Shown here: positions 9,114 through 17,443 of the stretch, piece after piece
Layout: each line of letters begins with the position of its first letter
How positions within the stretch are numbered: position 1 is the stretch's first letter
NCBI GenBank assembly: GCA_958446835.1
Contig: CAUCXT010000014.1
Span: forward strand, 1 to 64,000
DNA length: 64,000 nucleotides
Source: an uncultured Eubacterium sp.
GTDB taxonomy: Bacteria; Bacillota; Clostridia; Lachnospirales; Lachnospiraceae
Direction of reading: 5' to 3'
Notes under the pieces: model-generated
Database searches by the model: none
What the model was told of the DNA's origin: nothing
Seen by the model: only the letters and a program-made list of their open reading frames with translations
Program-made: the position numbers and the translations under genes

Positions 9114-10079
9114 ATGGTCAGTGTAGTTATTCCGAATTATAATGGAGAGCGTTTTTTGAAGGATTGTCTGGAAGCATTAAAGAGACAGACATACGAGGAT
9201 ATGGAGGTTATTCTGGTCGACAATGCCTCAACAGACGATAGTGTGGAGCTGGCACAAAAGCTGTATCCGTGGATAAGGGTTGTTAAGCTTGATGACAACA
9301 CAGGCTTTGCATACGCCGTAAACCGTGGCATAGAGGCGGCAGAGGGCGAATATGTGCTGCTGCTTAACAATGACACCATAGTGTTTCCTAATTTTGTCAA
9401 AAACCAGTACAAGATGATTAAGGGCAAGCCGGACGTGTTCTCATGCTCTGCGCTTATGATTCAGAACGCAGACCATGAGCTTGTGGACGATGCCGGCGAT
9501 GAGCTTGCAGCCCTTGGCTGGGGCTTTGCTCCGGATAGGGACAAGCCTGTGTCAAGCTGCATGGTGCCGCATGAGGTGTTCTCCTCCTGCGCCGGTGCCG
9601 CCATATACAGAAAATCAGTTTTTGATGAGATTGGCTTGTTCGATGAGAGCTTTTTTGCATACCTTGAAGATATGGATATAGGCTACAGGGCAAGGCTGGC
9701 GGGCTATAGAAATCTATACAATCCGTACGCGAAGGTGTATCACCTTGGCAGCGCCTCAAGCGGCTCAAGACACAATGCCTTCAAGGTGGAGCTGTCTGCG
9801 CGAAACAGCATGTATATGCTTAGAAAGAACATGCCTGCATGGCAGATGGTGCTTAACGTGCCGTTTATCGCGGCAGGAATTATCATAAAGACGGTATATT
9901 TTGCAAGGAAGGGGCTTGTGAAGGCGTACTTAAAAGGTATTGTAAAAGGGCTGTCCGGTAAGCTTAAGGATACTTCCAAAAATGCGGGCGGAAAAAAACA
10001 TAAGGGTACAAGTTTTGCAACGTATTTAGGGCTTCAGATGTGGCTGTTCAGAGGGATGGCTAAGAGGGTGAAAAAATAA
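9114..10079 (+). CDS. family-2 glycosyltransferase, rhamnosyltransferase-like (WbbL type)
   Basis: About 321 residues from the ATG at 9114 (MVSVVIPNYNG), chosen because GGAGA at 9104-9108 precedes it; an in-frame ATG at 9102 has no good site. Conserved features are VSVVIPNYNG, VDNASTDDSVE, the FAYAVNRGIE region, LLLNNDT as metal-binding motif, CAGAAIYRKSVFDE and YLEDMDIGYRARLAGY. A C-terminal hydrophobic segment (near VLNVPFIAAGIIIKTVYFAR) followed by many lysines suggests membrane association. It is the last gene of the glycan cluster. Similarity of layout to rhamnosyltransferases is suggestive, but sugar specificity is not readable. Confidence 0.9.
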   Translation: MVSVVIPNYNGERFLKDCLEALKRQTYEDMEVILVDNASTDDSVELAQKLYPWIRVVKLDDNTGFAYAVNRGIEAAEGEYVLLLNNDTIVFPNFVKNQYKMIKGKPDVFSCSALMIQNADHELVDDAGDELAALGWGFAPDRDKPVSSCMVPHEVFSSCAGAAIYRKSVFDEIGLFDESFFAYLEDMDIGYRARLAGYRNLYNPYAKVYHLGSASSGSRHNAFKVELSARNSMYMLRKNMPAWQMVLNVPFIAAGIIIKTVYFARKGLVKAYLKGIVKGLSGKLKDTSKNAGGKKHKGTSFATYLGLQMWLFRGMAKRVKK

Positions 10080-10164
10080 ATTATAGGGTTTCTTCAAATG
10101 TCATGGTAAAATCTAAAAAGCATATGTAAAATAGACATATCTAAATATCTAAGGGGGTAAAGCC

Positions 10165-10560
10165 ATGGAGAGAACGGTAAGAGGTTGGTCAATTCTGTAT
10201 ATGTTGTTTGGTGTAGCAGGTGCCATCATGGGTTTGGTGCAGCTTGTAGACGAGACCGGCGGAGCGGTTGTGATGAATCAGCTTGGAGAGACATGGATAA
10301 GGTCGGGCGGTGATTTCGGGACGGTGGTATATCTGCTGGTTGTTGTTGCACTTGCGGCTGTGAGAATAGCGCTGGGTGTTATGGGGCTTAAATTCGCCTC
10401 ACTTGATAAAGTGTGGAAGCCTATACTGGTGCTCTCAATCGTACATATAGCGTTGTCGGTAATTTCGCTCAATATTGGTGCGATTATAGTTGCGGCTGTG
10501 GGATTGTTCATATATGCAATGTATTATAATATGGATTACAAGGCTTTCTATGGTTTGTAA
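10165..10560 (+). CDS. small four-helix membrane protein, unknown
   Basis: A 131-residue integral membrane protein with four hydrophobic segments, beginning WSILYMLFGVAGAIMGLVQL and ending in a short tail with tyrosines. The ATG follows TAAGGGGGTAAAGCC, a strong ribosome site. It starts 85 bp after the glycosyltransferase block and is followed within a few bases by a lipoprotein gene, so the two probably form a transcription unit. No family is recognised with certainty. Confidence 0.75.
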   Translation: MERTVRGWSILYMLFGVAGAIMGLVQLVDETGGAVVMNQLGETWIRSGGDFGTVVYLLVVVALAAVRIALGVMGLKFASLDKVWKPILVLSIVHIALSVISLNIGAIIVAAVGLFIYAMYYNMDYKAFYGL

Positions 10561-10572
10561 GAGGGTGTGCAA

Positions 10573-11301
10573 ATGAAAAATCGTATTTTATGCAGTATTA
10601 TCTTAACAATGTTCCTTCTAACCTCATGCAACCACTCTGCCACAGGCGTCACATATCCGAAGATTTCGGAGAACAGATTCAATTATGTAAGGAATGATAT
10701 GACGCAGGTAAGCTGGTCGACGCTTCTGCTAAATTATGACGGAAAAATATACACAGGAACTATTTTACAGAGCGATGGCGCGAGCTTTGACACGGTGTGC
10801 GACAAAGAGCTTGGCGTTGTGTATGGCTATGACGGCGTGTTCTGGGCGGACAGTGAGGAGAAAATCACAGCAGTGGAAGCGCAGGCGCAGGTATATTCTG
10901 TCAAGGGGTATGATTCGGATTTCAGGCTGTGTATTTACAGGGAGGACAGCGACATACTGTTTCTGTTTGAGAACCTTAACGGTGTGACGGTCAGCAAGGG
11001 CAGTGATGTCTTTGAAAAAAAGCTCAGACTCAATGAGTATGAGACGGTTGAAGTGGTAAAGGATGGCAGGACTGCGGATGAGAAGCTTGATGTTGATAGC
11101 TTTTTGACACAGATTTTTGAGGCTGATATGCTTCCGCTCAGTGAAAATGAGAGCATACAGGAGGGAAAGGAATGTCTGTATGAAATTGTATTTTATGACA
11201 GGGCAGGCATACCAAATACCCTGAAGGTGTGTGATGGCGGATATGTGGTATATGAGGCATTGGGAGCCGACAGCGCCTACAGATTCTTAGTGAAAATATA
11301 A
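10573..11301 (+). CDS. predicted lipoprotein, unknown function
   Basis: A 242-residue protein. The ATG at 10573 is chosen over the GTG at 10567 because GAGGG (10561-10565) is then correctly spaced. The N-terminus MKNRILCSIILTMFLLTSCN is a lipoprotein signal with lipobox LTSC, so the mature protein should be anchored to the outer face of the membrane. The rest is polar and predicted beta-rich with no recognisable catalytic motif. It is followed by a rho-independent terminator at 11337-11377. Confidence 0.75.
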   Translation: MKNRILCSIILTMFLLTSCNHSATGVTYPKISENRFNYVRNDMTQVSWSTLLLNYDGKIYTGTILQSDGASFDTVCDKELGVVYGYDGVFWADSEEKITAVEAQAQVYSVKGYDSDFRLCIYREDSDILFLFENLNGVTVSKGSDVFEKKLRLNEYETVEVVKDGRTADEKLDVDSFLTQIFEADMLPLSENESIQEGKECLYEIVFYDRAGIPNTLKVCDGGYVVYEALGADSAYRFLVKI

Positions 11302-11326
11302 TCGGATATGGTCGGGTGATTATGTC

Positions 11327-11355
11327 TTGATAAGAGTCCACGGATATGTTAAAAT
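11327..11355 (+). promoter_or_regulatory. sigma-A promoter for the phosphohexomutase gene
   Basis: TTGATA (11327-11332), a 17-bp spacer and TAAAAT (11350-11355). The -10 element sits inside the loop of the terminator that ends the lipoprotein transcript. Its predicted start falls on the 3' terminator arm, so the new transcript begins essentially inside that arm. Confidence 0.5.
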
Positions 11356-11377
11356 AAATACAATCCGTGGATTTTTT
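11337..11377 (+). terminator. rho-independent terminator after the lipoprotein gene
   Basis: TCCACGGAT (11337-11345) pairs with ATCCGTGGA (11363-11371) and is followed directly by six T residues. The 17-nt loop is unusually long and contains a promoter -10 box. Confidence 0.75.
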
Positions 11378-11472
11378 ATACTGATGACGCGGGATGCGTT
11401 TGACACTGTAGAGAAATGAGATTCGCGGAAATGTTTCGTATGCATCTATTGGGGGTGCAGGAAGGAGATAGC

Positions 11473-13203
11473 ATGTCATACATGGATACCTACAAGCAGT
11501 GGTGTGAGAATCCTTACTTTGATGAATCGGTCAGGGAGGAGCTTAAGTCCATCGCAGGTAATGAGAAGGAGATTGAGGACAGATTTTACAAGGATTTGGA
11601 GTTTGGTACGGGTGGTCTCAGAGGAGTTATCGGATACGGTACTAACAGAATGAATGTCTATACAGTAAGAAGGGCTACACAGGGACTTGCGAACTTCATT
11701 ATCAAGGAGGGCGCACAGGACAAGGGTGTTGCTATTGCATTTGACTCAAGAAGAATGTCACCTGAGTTCTCAGACGAGGCTGCACTTTGCCTTGCCGCTA
11801 ACGGAATCAAGGCCTACATATTCCCATCACTTCGCCCGACACCGGAGCTTTCATTTGCAGTGAGATATCTTGGATGTACAGCAGGTATCGTTGTAACAGC
11901 CAGCCACAATCCACCTGAGTATAACGGCTACAAGGTATACTGGGAGGACGGTGCACAGATTACAGCGCCTAAGGACAAGCAGATTATAACGGAAGTACTC
12001 AATGTTACTGATTTCAATACGGTTAAGACTATGGACAAGGAGGCTGCTAAGGCAGCAGGCCTTTACAATGTAATAGGCTCCGACCTTGATGATGCTTATA
12101 TTGCAGAGCTCAAGAAGCAGATTGTTAACCCTGATGTAATCAAGGAGATGGGTAAGACAATGACTATCGTCTATACACCTCTTCACGGCACAGGTAACAT
12201 TCCGGCAAGAAGAGTTCTGAAGGAAATCGGTTTTGAGAATGTATATGTTGTTCCTGAGCAGGAGCTTCCTGATGGCAACTTCCCTACAGTAAGCTATCCT
12301 AACCCTGAGGATCCGGCAGCATTCACACTTGCGCTCAAGCTTGCCAAGGAGAAGAATGCGGACGTTGTCCTTGCGACAGACCCTGATGCGGACAGACTCG
12401 GCGTTTACGCTAAGGATTCCAAGACAGGTGAGTATGTGTCATTTACAGGTAATATGTCCGGTATGCTTATCGCAGAGTACCTTCTCTCACAGAAGAAGGC
12501 TAAGGGACTTATTCCGGCTAACGGCGCATTGGTTAAGACTATCGTTTCAACCAATATGGCTGATGCGGTTGCCAAGGAGTATAACCTCAAGCTTATAGAG
12601 GTTTTAACTGGATTTAAGTATATCGGAGAGCAGATTAAGTTCTTCGAGCAGCAGCATACCTATGAGTATATGTTCGGTTTCGAGGAGAGCTACGGCTGTC
12701 TTGTCGGAACACATGCAAGAGATAAGGATGCCATCGTTGCTGTTATGGCTCTGTGTGAGGCAGCAGCATACTACAAGAAGCAGGGACTTACTCTCTGGGA
12801 TCAGATGGTCAATATCTATGAGAAGTACGGCTATTACAGAGAGGGACTTAAGTCAATCACACTCAAGGGCGTTGAGGGTGTAGCTAAGATTAAGGAGATG
12901 CTTGATAATCTTCGTGAGCACACTCCTGAGAAGTTCGGTGACTTCACTGTGCTTTCAGCAAGAGATTATGACAGGGATGTGATTGTTGACATGAAGACAG
13001 GCGAGAAGAAGCCTACAGGTCTTCCTAAGTCCAATGTTCTCTATTATGACCTCAATGACGGTGCATGGTGCTGTGCAAGACCATCGGGAACAGAGCCTAA
13101 GGTTAAGTTCTACATGGGCGTTAAGGGTACAAGCTTCGACGATGCACAGACTAAGCTTGCCGCATTATCGGACGCGGTTATGAAGGTTGTTGCAGGTGAA
13201 TAA
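11473..13203 (+). CDS. alpha-phosphohexomutase (phosphoglucomutase/phosphomannomutase)
   Basis: Interconverts hexose 1- and 6-phosphates, supplying nucleotide-sugar synthesis. The ATG at 11473 is chosen because GGAAGGAG lies just upstream; an earlier ATG at 11416 lacks a site. The product is 576 residues, matching the PgcA-like bacterial phosphoglucomutases of about 580. All four signature regions are visible: the phosphoserine loop TASHNPPEYNG, metal loop ATDPDADRLG, sugar-binding loop GFEESYG and phosphate-binding RPSGTEPKVKFY. Codon use is conspicuously regular, suggesting strong expression. Whether glucose or mannose phosphate is preferred cannot be told. Confidence 0.95.
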   Translation: MSYMDTYKQWCENPYFDESVREELKSIAGNEKEIEDRFYKDLEFGTGGLRGVIGYGTNRMNVYTVRRATQGLANFIIKEGAQDKGVAIAFDSRRMSPEFSDEAALCLAANGIKAYIFPSLRPTPELSFAVRYLGCTAGIVVTASHNPPEYNGYKVYWEDGAQITAPKDKQIITEVLNVTDFNTVKTMDKEAAKAAGLYNVIGSDLDDAYIAELKKQIVNPDVIKEMGKTMTIVYTPLHGTGNIPARRVLKEIGFENVYVVPEQELPDGNFPTVSYPNPEDPAAFTLALKLAKEKNADVVLATDPDADRLGVYAKDSKTGEYVSFTGNMSGMLIAEYLLSQKKAKGLIPANGALVKTIVSTNMADAVAKEYNLKLIEVLTGFKYIGEQIKFFEQQHTYEYMFGFEESYGCLVGTHARDKDAIVAVMALCEAAAYYKKQGLTLWDQMVNIYEKYGYYREGLKSITLKGVEGVAKIKEMLDNLREHTPEKFGDFTVLSARDYDRDVIVDMKTGEKKPTGLPKSNVLYYDLNDGAWCCARPSGTEPKVKFYMGVKGTSFDDAQTKLAALSDAVMKVVAGE

Positions 13204-13255
13204 ATACATTCAATTGAAGAAGATACATTGAATTGATAATGATTTATACCTATTG

Positions 13256-13288
13256 TGAGGCTGGCATATTTGTAATATGTCAGCCTCA
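13256..13288 (+). terminator. stem-loop downstream of the phosphohexomutase gene
   Basis: A 15-bp stem (TGAGGCTGGCATATT with AATATGTCAGCCTCA) closed by a TGT loop, with one wobble pair. The stem is strong, but no T-run follows (TATAATGCC), so it may stabilise or end the transcript less efficiently than a classic terminator. Confidence 0.5.
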
Positions 13289-13436
13289 TATAATGCCAAG
13301 GTATATGTATAATATAACCTACACGGGTGATTGCCAAACGCAAATTTGCCGGTAAAATTACACAACGTACGGCTGTCATACACTGCGTTTTACAATTACC
13401 TGAAATGATTTATAAAAAGAGGTAATTAAAACCCAC

Positions 13437-14786
13437 ATGAAGGATTTAACACATGGAAAGCCGGCGAGGATAATACTGTATTTTGCACTTCCGATTTTGA
13501 TTGGAAATCTTTTTAACCTTGCCTATAATCTTGCCGACACGCGTATAGTCGGAACTTATCTTGGAAATGATGCGCTTGCTGCGGTCGGTTCAATAAGCAC
13601 ATTGAATGACCTGCTTGTAGGATTCATTGTCGGGCTTGCGAATGGCTTTGCGGTCATCATGGCACAGCATTTTGGAAGCGGGGATAAGAATAAATCGAGA
13701 AAAGTTTTTGCACTGTCGATTTTAATGGGACTTGTTGTTACTGCTATTGTTGTGGCGGGAAGTCTTATTTTTATGGATGGGCTCCTCGACTGGATGAATG
13801 TGATGGACGAGCACAGGGAGGCGTCTGTTGCGTATATCACGGTTATCATAGAGGGACTTTTCTTTTCGATTATATACAATGTGCTTGCTGCAAATTTAAG
13901 AGCCATAGGGGATGCGTACACACCGCTTATTTTTCTCATAATTTCTGCTGTGCTTAACGTGGCACTGGATATACTGTGCGTGAAGTATATGGATATGGGC
14001 GTTAGGGGAGCTGCCGTGGCTACTGTTGTGTCACAGGCTGTTTCGGCTGTGCTGTGCTTTGGATATACTTGGAAAAAATATGCTTTTCTGCATTTTAATA
14101 TAAAGGATTTTGTGCCTAAAAAGGAATTTGTGAAACCGATGCTTGAAGGCGGCTTGTCGATGGGGCTTATGAATTCACTTGTCTCATTCGGTACGCTGTC
14201 ATTGCAGACGGCTATAAATACATTGGGAACGAACACTATAGTGGCACATGCGGCTACAAGAAAGCTTACGAATCTGTATATGCTTCCGTTCAGTGTGCTT
14301 GGTACAACCATGGCTACATACAGTGGTCAGAACTATGGTGCCGGAAGGTATGACAGGATACGCGCGGGACTCAAGGTATCGCTTGGCTGCTCCTACATCT
14401 GGTGTGTTATTGTGCTGATTGCGAGCTATACAGTATGTCCGTATCTGATTGTTGCCATCACTGATACCAATATAAGGGAGGTTATAGACACAGCCTGCCT
14501 GTATCAGCGCTTTGACACATGCTTTTATCTGCTTGTGCCTACTATAACAATACTAAGAAACAGCCTTCAGGGCATGGGCGACCATATTACACCTATTTTT
14601 TCGAGCGGGCTTGAGCTTGTGGGGAAAGTACTAATCGCTATGCTTCTGACACCGGTAATAGGATATTGGGGCATAATCGTTTCAGAGCCTATAGTATGGG
14701 CGGTTATGGTTATTCCTCTTATAGTAAGCATGGTCAAAAGGATGAAGCGGGCATTTGTAAATGAGAAAATGAGGAATAAAAAATAG
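13437..14786 (+). CDS. MATE family multidrug/cation antiporter
   Basis: A 449-residue integral membrane exporter of the MATE (multi-antimicrobial extrusion) family, expected to use Na+ or H+ to expel cationic or aromatic compounds. The N-terminus shows GKPARIILYFALPILIGNLF and the NLADTRIVGTYLGNDALAAVG stretch typical of helices 1-2. There are about twelve hydrophobic segments in two similar halves; the second begins near FVKPMLEGGLSMGLMNSL. AAAAAGAGG lies 14 nt upstream of the ATG, a rather long spacing. It stands as a single gene; substrate unknown. Confidence 0.92.
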   Translation: MKDLTHGKPARIILYFALPILIGNLFNLAYNLADTRIVGTYLGNDALAAVGSISTLNDLLVGFIVGLANGFAVIMAQHFGSGDKNKSRKVFALSILMGLVVTAIVVAGSLIFMDGLLDWMNVMDEHREASVAYITVIIEGLFFSIIYNVLAANLRAIGDAYTPLIFLIISAVLNVALDILCVKYMDMGVRGAAVATVVSQAVSAVLCFGYTWKKYAFLHFNIKDFVPKKEFVKPMLEGGLSMGLMNSLVSFGTLSLQTAINTLGTNTIVAHAATRKLTNLYMLPFSVLGTTMATYSGQNYGAGRYDRIRAGLKVSLGCSYIWCVIVLIASYTVCPYLIVAITDTNIREVIDTACLYQRFDTCFYLLVPTITILRNSLQGMGDHITPIFSSGLELVGKVLIAMLLTPVIGYWGIIVSEPIVWAVMVIPLIVSMVKRMKRAFVNEKMRNKK

Positions 14787-14800
14787 TACATTATTCCGTA

Positions 14801-14829
14801 TTGACATTTCAGTGTATACACTGCATAAT
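14801..14829 (+). promoter_or_regulatory. nrdD promoter
   Basis: TTGACA (14801-14806), exactly 17 bp, then CATAAT (14824-14829): a near-consensus sigma-A promoter. The spacer contains the perfect 14-bp palindrome CAGTGTATACACTG (14810-14823). Confidence 0.8.
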
Positions 14830-14865
14830 GTAGCATGTACGTTATGGAGACACAATATATTGTGG
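14818..14865 (+). promoter_or_regulatory. pair of NrdR boxes controlling nrdD
   Basis: Box 2, ACACAATATATTGTGG (14850-14865), is almost the NrdR consensus (ACACwATATATwGTGT). Box 1, ACACTGCATAATGTAG (14818-14833), is a weaker match overlapping the -10 element. Their spacing is 32 bp, about three helical turns, as is usual for NrdR operators. Binding here should block transcription when dATP is high (known for the family; inferred here). Confidence 0.75.
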
Positions 14866-14887
14866 TTATAAGTTTGGGAGGGTTTCG

Positions 14888-17047
14888 ATGAAGATTATTA
14901 AGAGAAATGGCTCGGAAGAGGGATTTGATGTCAGCAAGATAGTGGCGGCCATCACGAAGGCTAATGCTGCTGCGGATAATTCACCTCTTAGTAAGGAGCA
15001 GATAGCAGATATAGCAGATTATGTTGAGTACAAGTGCAACAAGCTTAACAGAGCTGTATCGGTAGAAGAGATACAGGATATGGTAGAGAACCAGATAATG
15101 TCCACAGGAGCATTTGATGTTGCAAGAGACTATGTACGCTATCGTTATAAGCGCTCTTTGGTAAGAAAAGCCAATACTACGGATACGAGAATCCTTTCAC
15201 TGATTGAATATAATAATGAAGAGGTTAAGCAGGAGAACTCCAACAAGAATCCGGCTGTAAACAGCGTTCAGAGAGATTACATGGCAGGAGAGGTGAGCAA
15301 GGATATCACAAGAAGGCTTCTTCTTCCGACTGAAGTTGTGGAGGCGGACGAGCAGGGGATAATACATTTCCATGATTCAGACTACTATGCACAGCACATG
15401 CATAACTGTGATCTGGTCAATCTTGAGGATATGCTCCAGAATGGAACAGTTATAAGCGAGACTCTTATTGAAAAGCCACACAGTTTTTCAACGGCATGTA
15501 ATATTGCCACACAGATTATAGCGCAGGTGGCATCAAGCCAGTATGGAGGACAGAGCATATCACTTGCTCATCTTGCTCCGTTTGTCAATATATCACGAGA
15601 AAAGATTCGTAAGGATGTGATGGAAGAGCTTGAACTGTTAGGCTGCACTCCATCCGATGAAAAGATTGCGGAAATAGTTGAGACAAGACTTAAGAAAGAG
15701 ATTACCAAGGGTGTCCAGACAATCCAGTATCAGGTAATCACACTCATGACTACCAATGGACAGGCGCCATTCCTCACGGTGTTCATGTACCTTAATGAGG
15801 CGAAAAATGAGCAGGAAAAAGCCGACCTTGCCATGATTATAGAGGAGACTCTTAAACAGCGCCTTCAGGGCGTTAAGAATGAAGCAGGAGTGTGGGTTAC
15901 ACCGGCATTTCCTAAGCTGATATATGTACTTGAGGAGGATAATATAACAGAGGATTCCAAGTATTTTTACCTCACAGAGCTCTCTGCCAGATGTTCGGCA
16001 AAGAGACTTGTTCCTGATTACATATCAGAGAAGAAGATGAAGGAACTTAAGGAGGGAAACTGCTTCCCCGTTATGGGTTGCAGAAGTGCTCTCAATCCAT
16101 GGAAGGATGAGAATGGCAACTACAAGTTCTACGGAAGATTTAATCAGGGCGTTGTCACAATTAACCTTGTTGATGTGGCACTTTCCTCAGGTGGAGATTA
16201 TAATAAGTTCTGGGAGATATTTGACGAGAGGCTTGAGTTGTGCTATCGTGCGCTCATGTGCCGTCATAATAGACTTAAGGGTACTGTTTCAGACGTTGCG
16301 CCGATTCTCTGGCAGAATGGAGCACTTGCCCGCCTTAAGAAGGGTGAGAAGATAGACAAGCTTCTCTACGGAGGTTATTCTACAATCTCACTTGGTTATG
16401 CGGGACTCTATGAGTGTGTGAAGTATATGACAGGACTTTCACATACGAATCCTGAGGCAACACCATTTGCAATTTCTGTTATGAAGTATATGAATGACAA
16501 ATGTGCGGAGTGGACTGATAAGACCAATATAGCATTCAGCACCTACGGTTCACCTATCGAGAGCACCACCTACAAGTTCGCCAAATGCTTACAGAAAAGA
16601 TTCGGCATTATACCGGGGATAACGGATAAGGGCTATATAACCAACAGCTATCACGTACATGTGACGGAGTCTATTGATGCCTTCTCGAAGCTTGCATTTG
16701 AGTCCAGGTTCCAGGCACTCTCCACAGGCGGCGCTGTGAGCTATGTGGAGGTTCCGAACATGCAGCACAATATACCGGCTGTACTTGAGGTTATCAAGTT
16801 CATATATGAGAATATCATGTATGCGGAGCTTAATACCAAGAGTGACTACTGCCAGAAGTGCGGATTCTCAGGAGAGATACAGACTGTGGTGGACGATGAC
16901 AAGAAGATTGTCTGGGAGTGCCCACAGTGCGGAAACAGGGATGAGAACACACTCAATGTGGCGCGCCGTACCTGCGGATATATAGGCACACAGTTCTGGA
17001 ATCAGGGAAGAACGCAGGAAATCAGGGAGAGAGTTCTCCATTTATAA
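14888..17047 (+). CDS. nrdD: anaerobic (class III) ribonucleoside-triphosphate reductase
   Basis: Oxygen-sensitive glycyl-radical enzyme making deoxyribonucleotides from NTPs. The N-terminal ATP-cone (MKIIKRNGSEEGFDVSKIVA onward, about residues 1-95) gives allosteric control by ATP/dATP. The C-terminus has a zinc-binding pair (YCQKCGFSG and CPQCGNRDE) and the glycyl-radical loop RRTCGYIGTQFWNQG, with the radical glycine probably residue 697. The 719-residue length fits. GGGAGGG precedes the ATG. The activase gene nrdG, usually adjacent, is absent both downstream and elsewhere in the window, so activation must come from another locus. Confidence 0.97.
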   Translation: MKIIKRNGSEEGFDVSKIVAAITKANAAADNSPLSKEQIADIADYVEYKCNKLNRAVSVEEIQDMVENQIMSTGAFDVARDYVRYRYKRSLVRKANTTDTRILSLIEYNNEEVKQENSNKNPAVNSVQRDYMAGEVSKDITRRLLLPTEVVEADEQGIIHFHDSDYYAQHMHNCDLVNLEDMLQNGTVISETLIEKPHSFSTACNIATQIIAQVASSQYGGQSISLAHLAPFVNISREKIRKDVMEELELLGCTPSDEKIAEIVETRLKKEITKGVQTIQYQVITLMTTNGQAPFLTVFMYLNEAKNEQEKADLAMIIEETLKQRLQGVKNEAGVWVTPAFPKLIYVLEEDNITEDSKYFYLTELSARCSAKRLVPDYISEKKMKELKEGNCFPVMGCRSALNPWKDENGNYKFYGRFNQGVVTINLVDVALSSGGDYNKFWEIFDERLELCYRALMCRHNRLKGTVSDVAPILWQNGALARLKKGEKIDKLLYGGYSTISLGYAGLYECVKYMTGLSHTNPEATPFAISVMKYMNDKCAEWTDKTNIAFSTYGSPIESTTYKFAKCLQKRFGIIPGITDKGYITNSYHVHVTESIDAFSKLAFESRFQALSTGGAVSYVEVPNMQHNIPAVLEVIKFIYENIMYAELNTKSDYCQKCGFSGEIQTVVDDDKKIVWECPQCGNRDENTLNVARRTCGYIGTQFWNQGRTQEIRERVLHL

Positions 17048-17056
17048 AATAAAAGA

Positions 17057-17076
17057 GATGCGAAGCATCATTTTTA
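17057..17076 (+). terminator. short terminator-like hairpin after nrdD
   Basis: GATGC and GCATC with a GAA loop, followed by ATTTTTAT. The stem is only 5 bp, so it is a modest candidate for the nrdD transcript end. Confidence 0.45.
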
Positions 17077-17151
17077 TATGAGCAGGCAGCGAAGCGGATT
17101 GCGAATATCATTGACAAATAAAATATAACTGTCCGGATTAGGGGGATTTTT

Positions 17152-17277
17152 ATGAAATTAAAGTTCAATCCATTACCCTTGGGTGATGGACTGAACTTTT
17201 TTTGCTATGTGTTGCTTTCAGGCGGGGCACCTGTGGTTCTGCATTTTTGGTTGTTTTTTTTGAAGATTATGGTATAA
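17152..17277 (+). CDS. possible 41-residue small ORF or leader, doubtful
   Basis: ATG at 17152 follows the strong site TTAGGGGGATTTTT and reads MKLKFNPLPLGDGLNFFCYV onward to TAA at 17275-17277, with a hydrophobic C-terminal half. The frame runs straight through a terminator hairpin (17160-17203), so translation and termination would be mutually exclusive. Either it is an attenuator-type leader or the frame is chance and only the hairpin matters. No homologue is recognised. Confidence 0.22.
   Translation: MKLKFNPLPLGDGLNFFCYVLLSGGAPVVLHFWLFFLKIMV
17160..17203 (+). terminator. strong hairpin with T-run between nrdD and the chemoreceptor gene
   Basis: A 19-bp stem from AAAGTTCAATCCATTACCC to GGGTGATGGACTGAACTTT, with one mismatch and one wobble pair, a TT loop and a run of seven or more T. 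It lies in the 396-bp nrdD-MCP gap, which otherwise holds only the MCP promoter and AT-rich sequence. Confidence 0.75.
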
Positions 17278-17278
17278 T
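17251..17278 (+). promoter_or_regulatory. probable promoter of the chemoreceptor gene
   Basis: TTGTTT (17251-17256), 16 bp, TATAAT (17273-17278). The -10 box is consensus, the -35 weaker. It leaves a leader of about 160 nt before the ATG at 17444, which follows TTGGAGGGATTCTTGAAGT. Confidence 0.45.
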
Positions 17279-17443
17279 AATTAACAAAAAATAATCTTAT
17301 ATATCAAGACGATTTTAGTAAATATGCAGAAAAAATATGGAGGATGATGAAACATAATGTGTTATTTGAAGATAGATTTTGATATGTAAGTTATAAATAT
17401 AAAAAAGACAGAACCATATAAAAATTGGAGGGATTCTTGAAGT

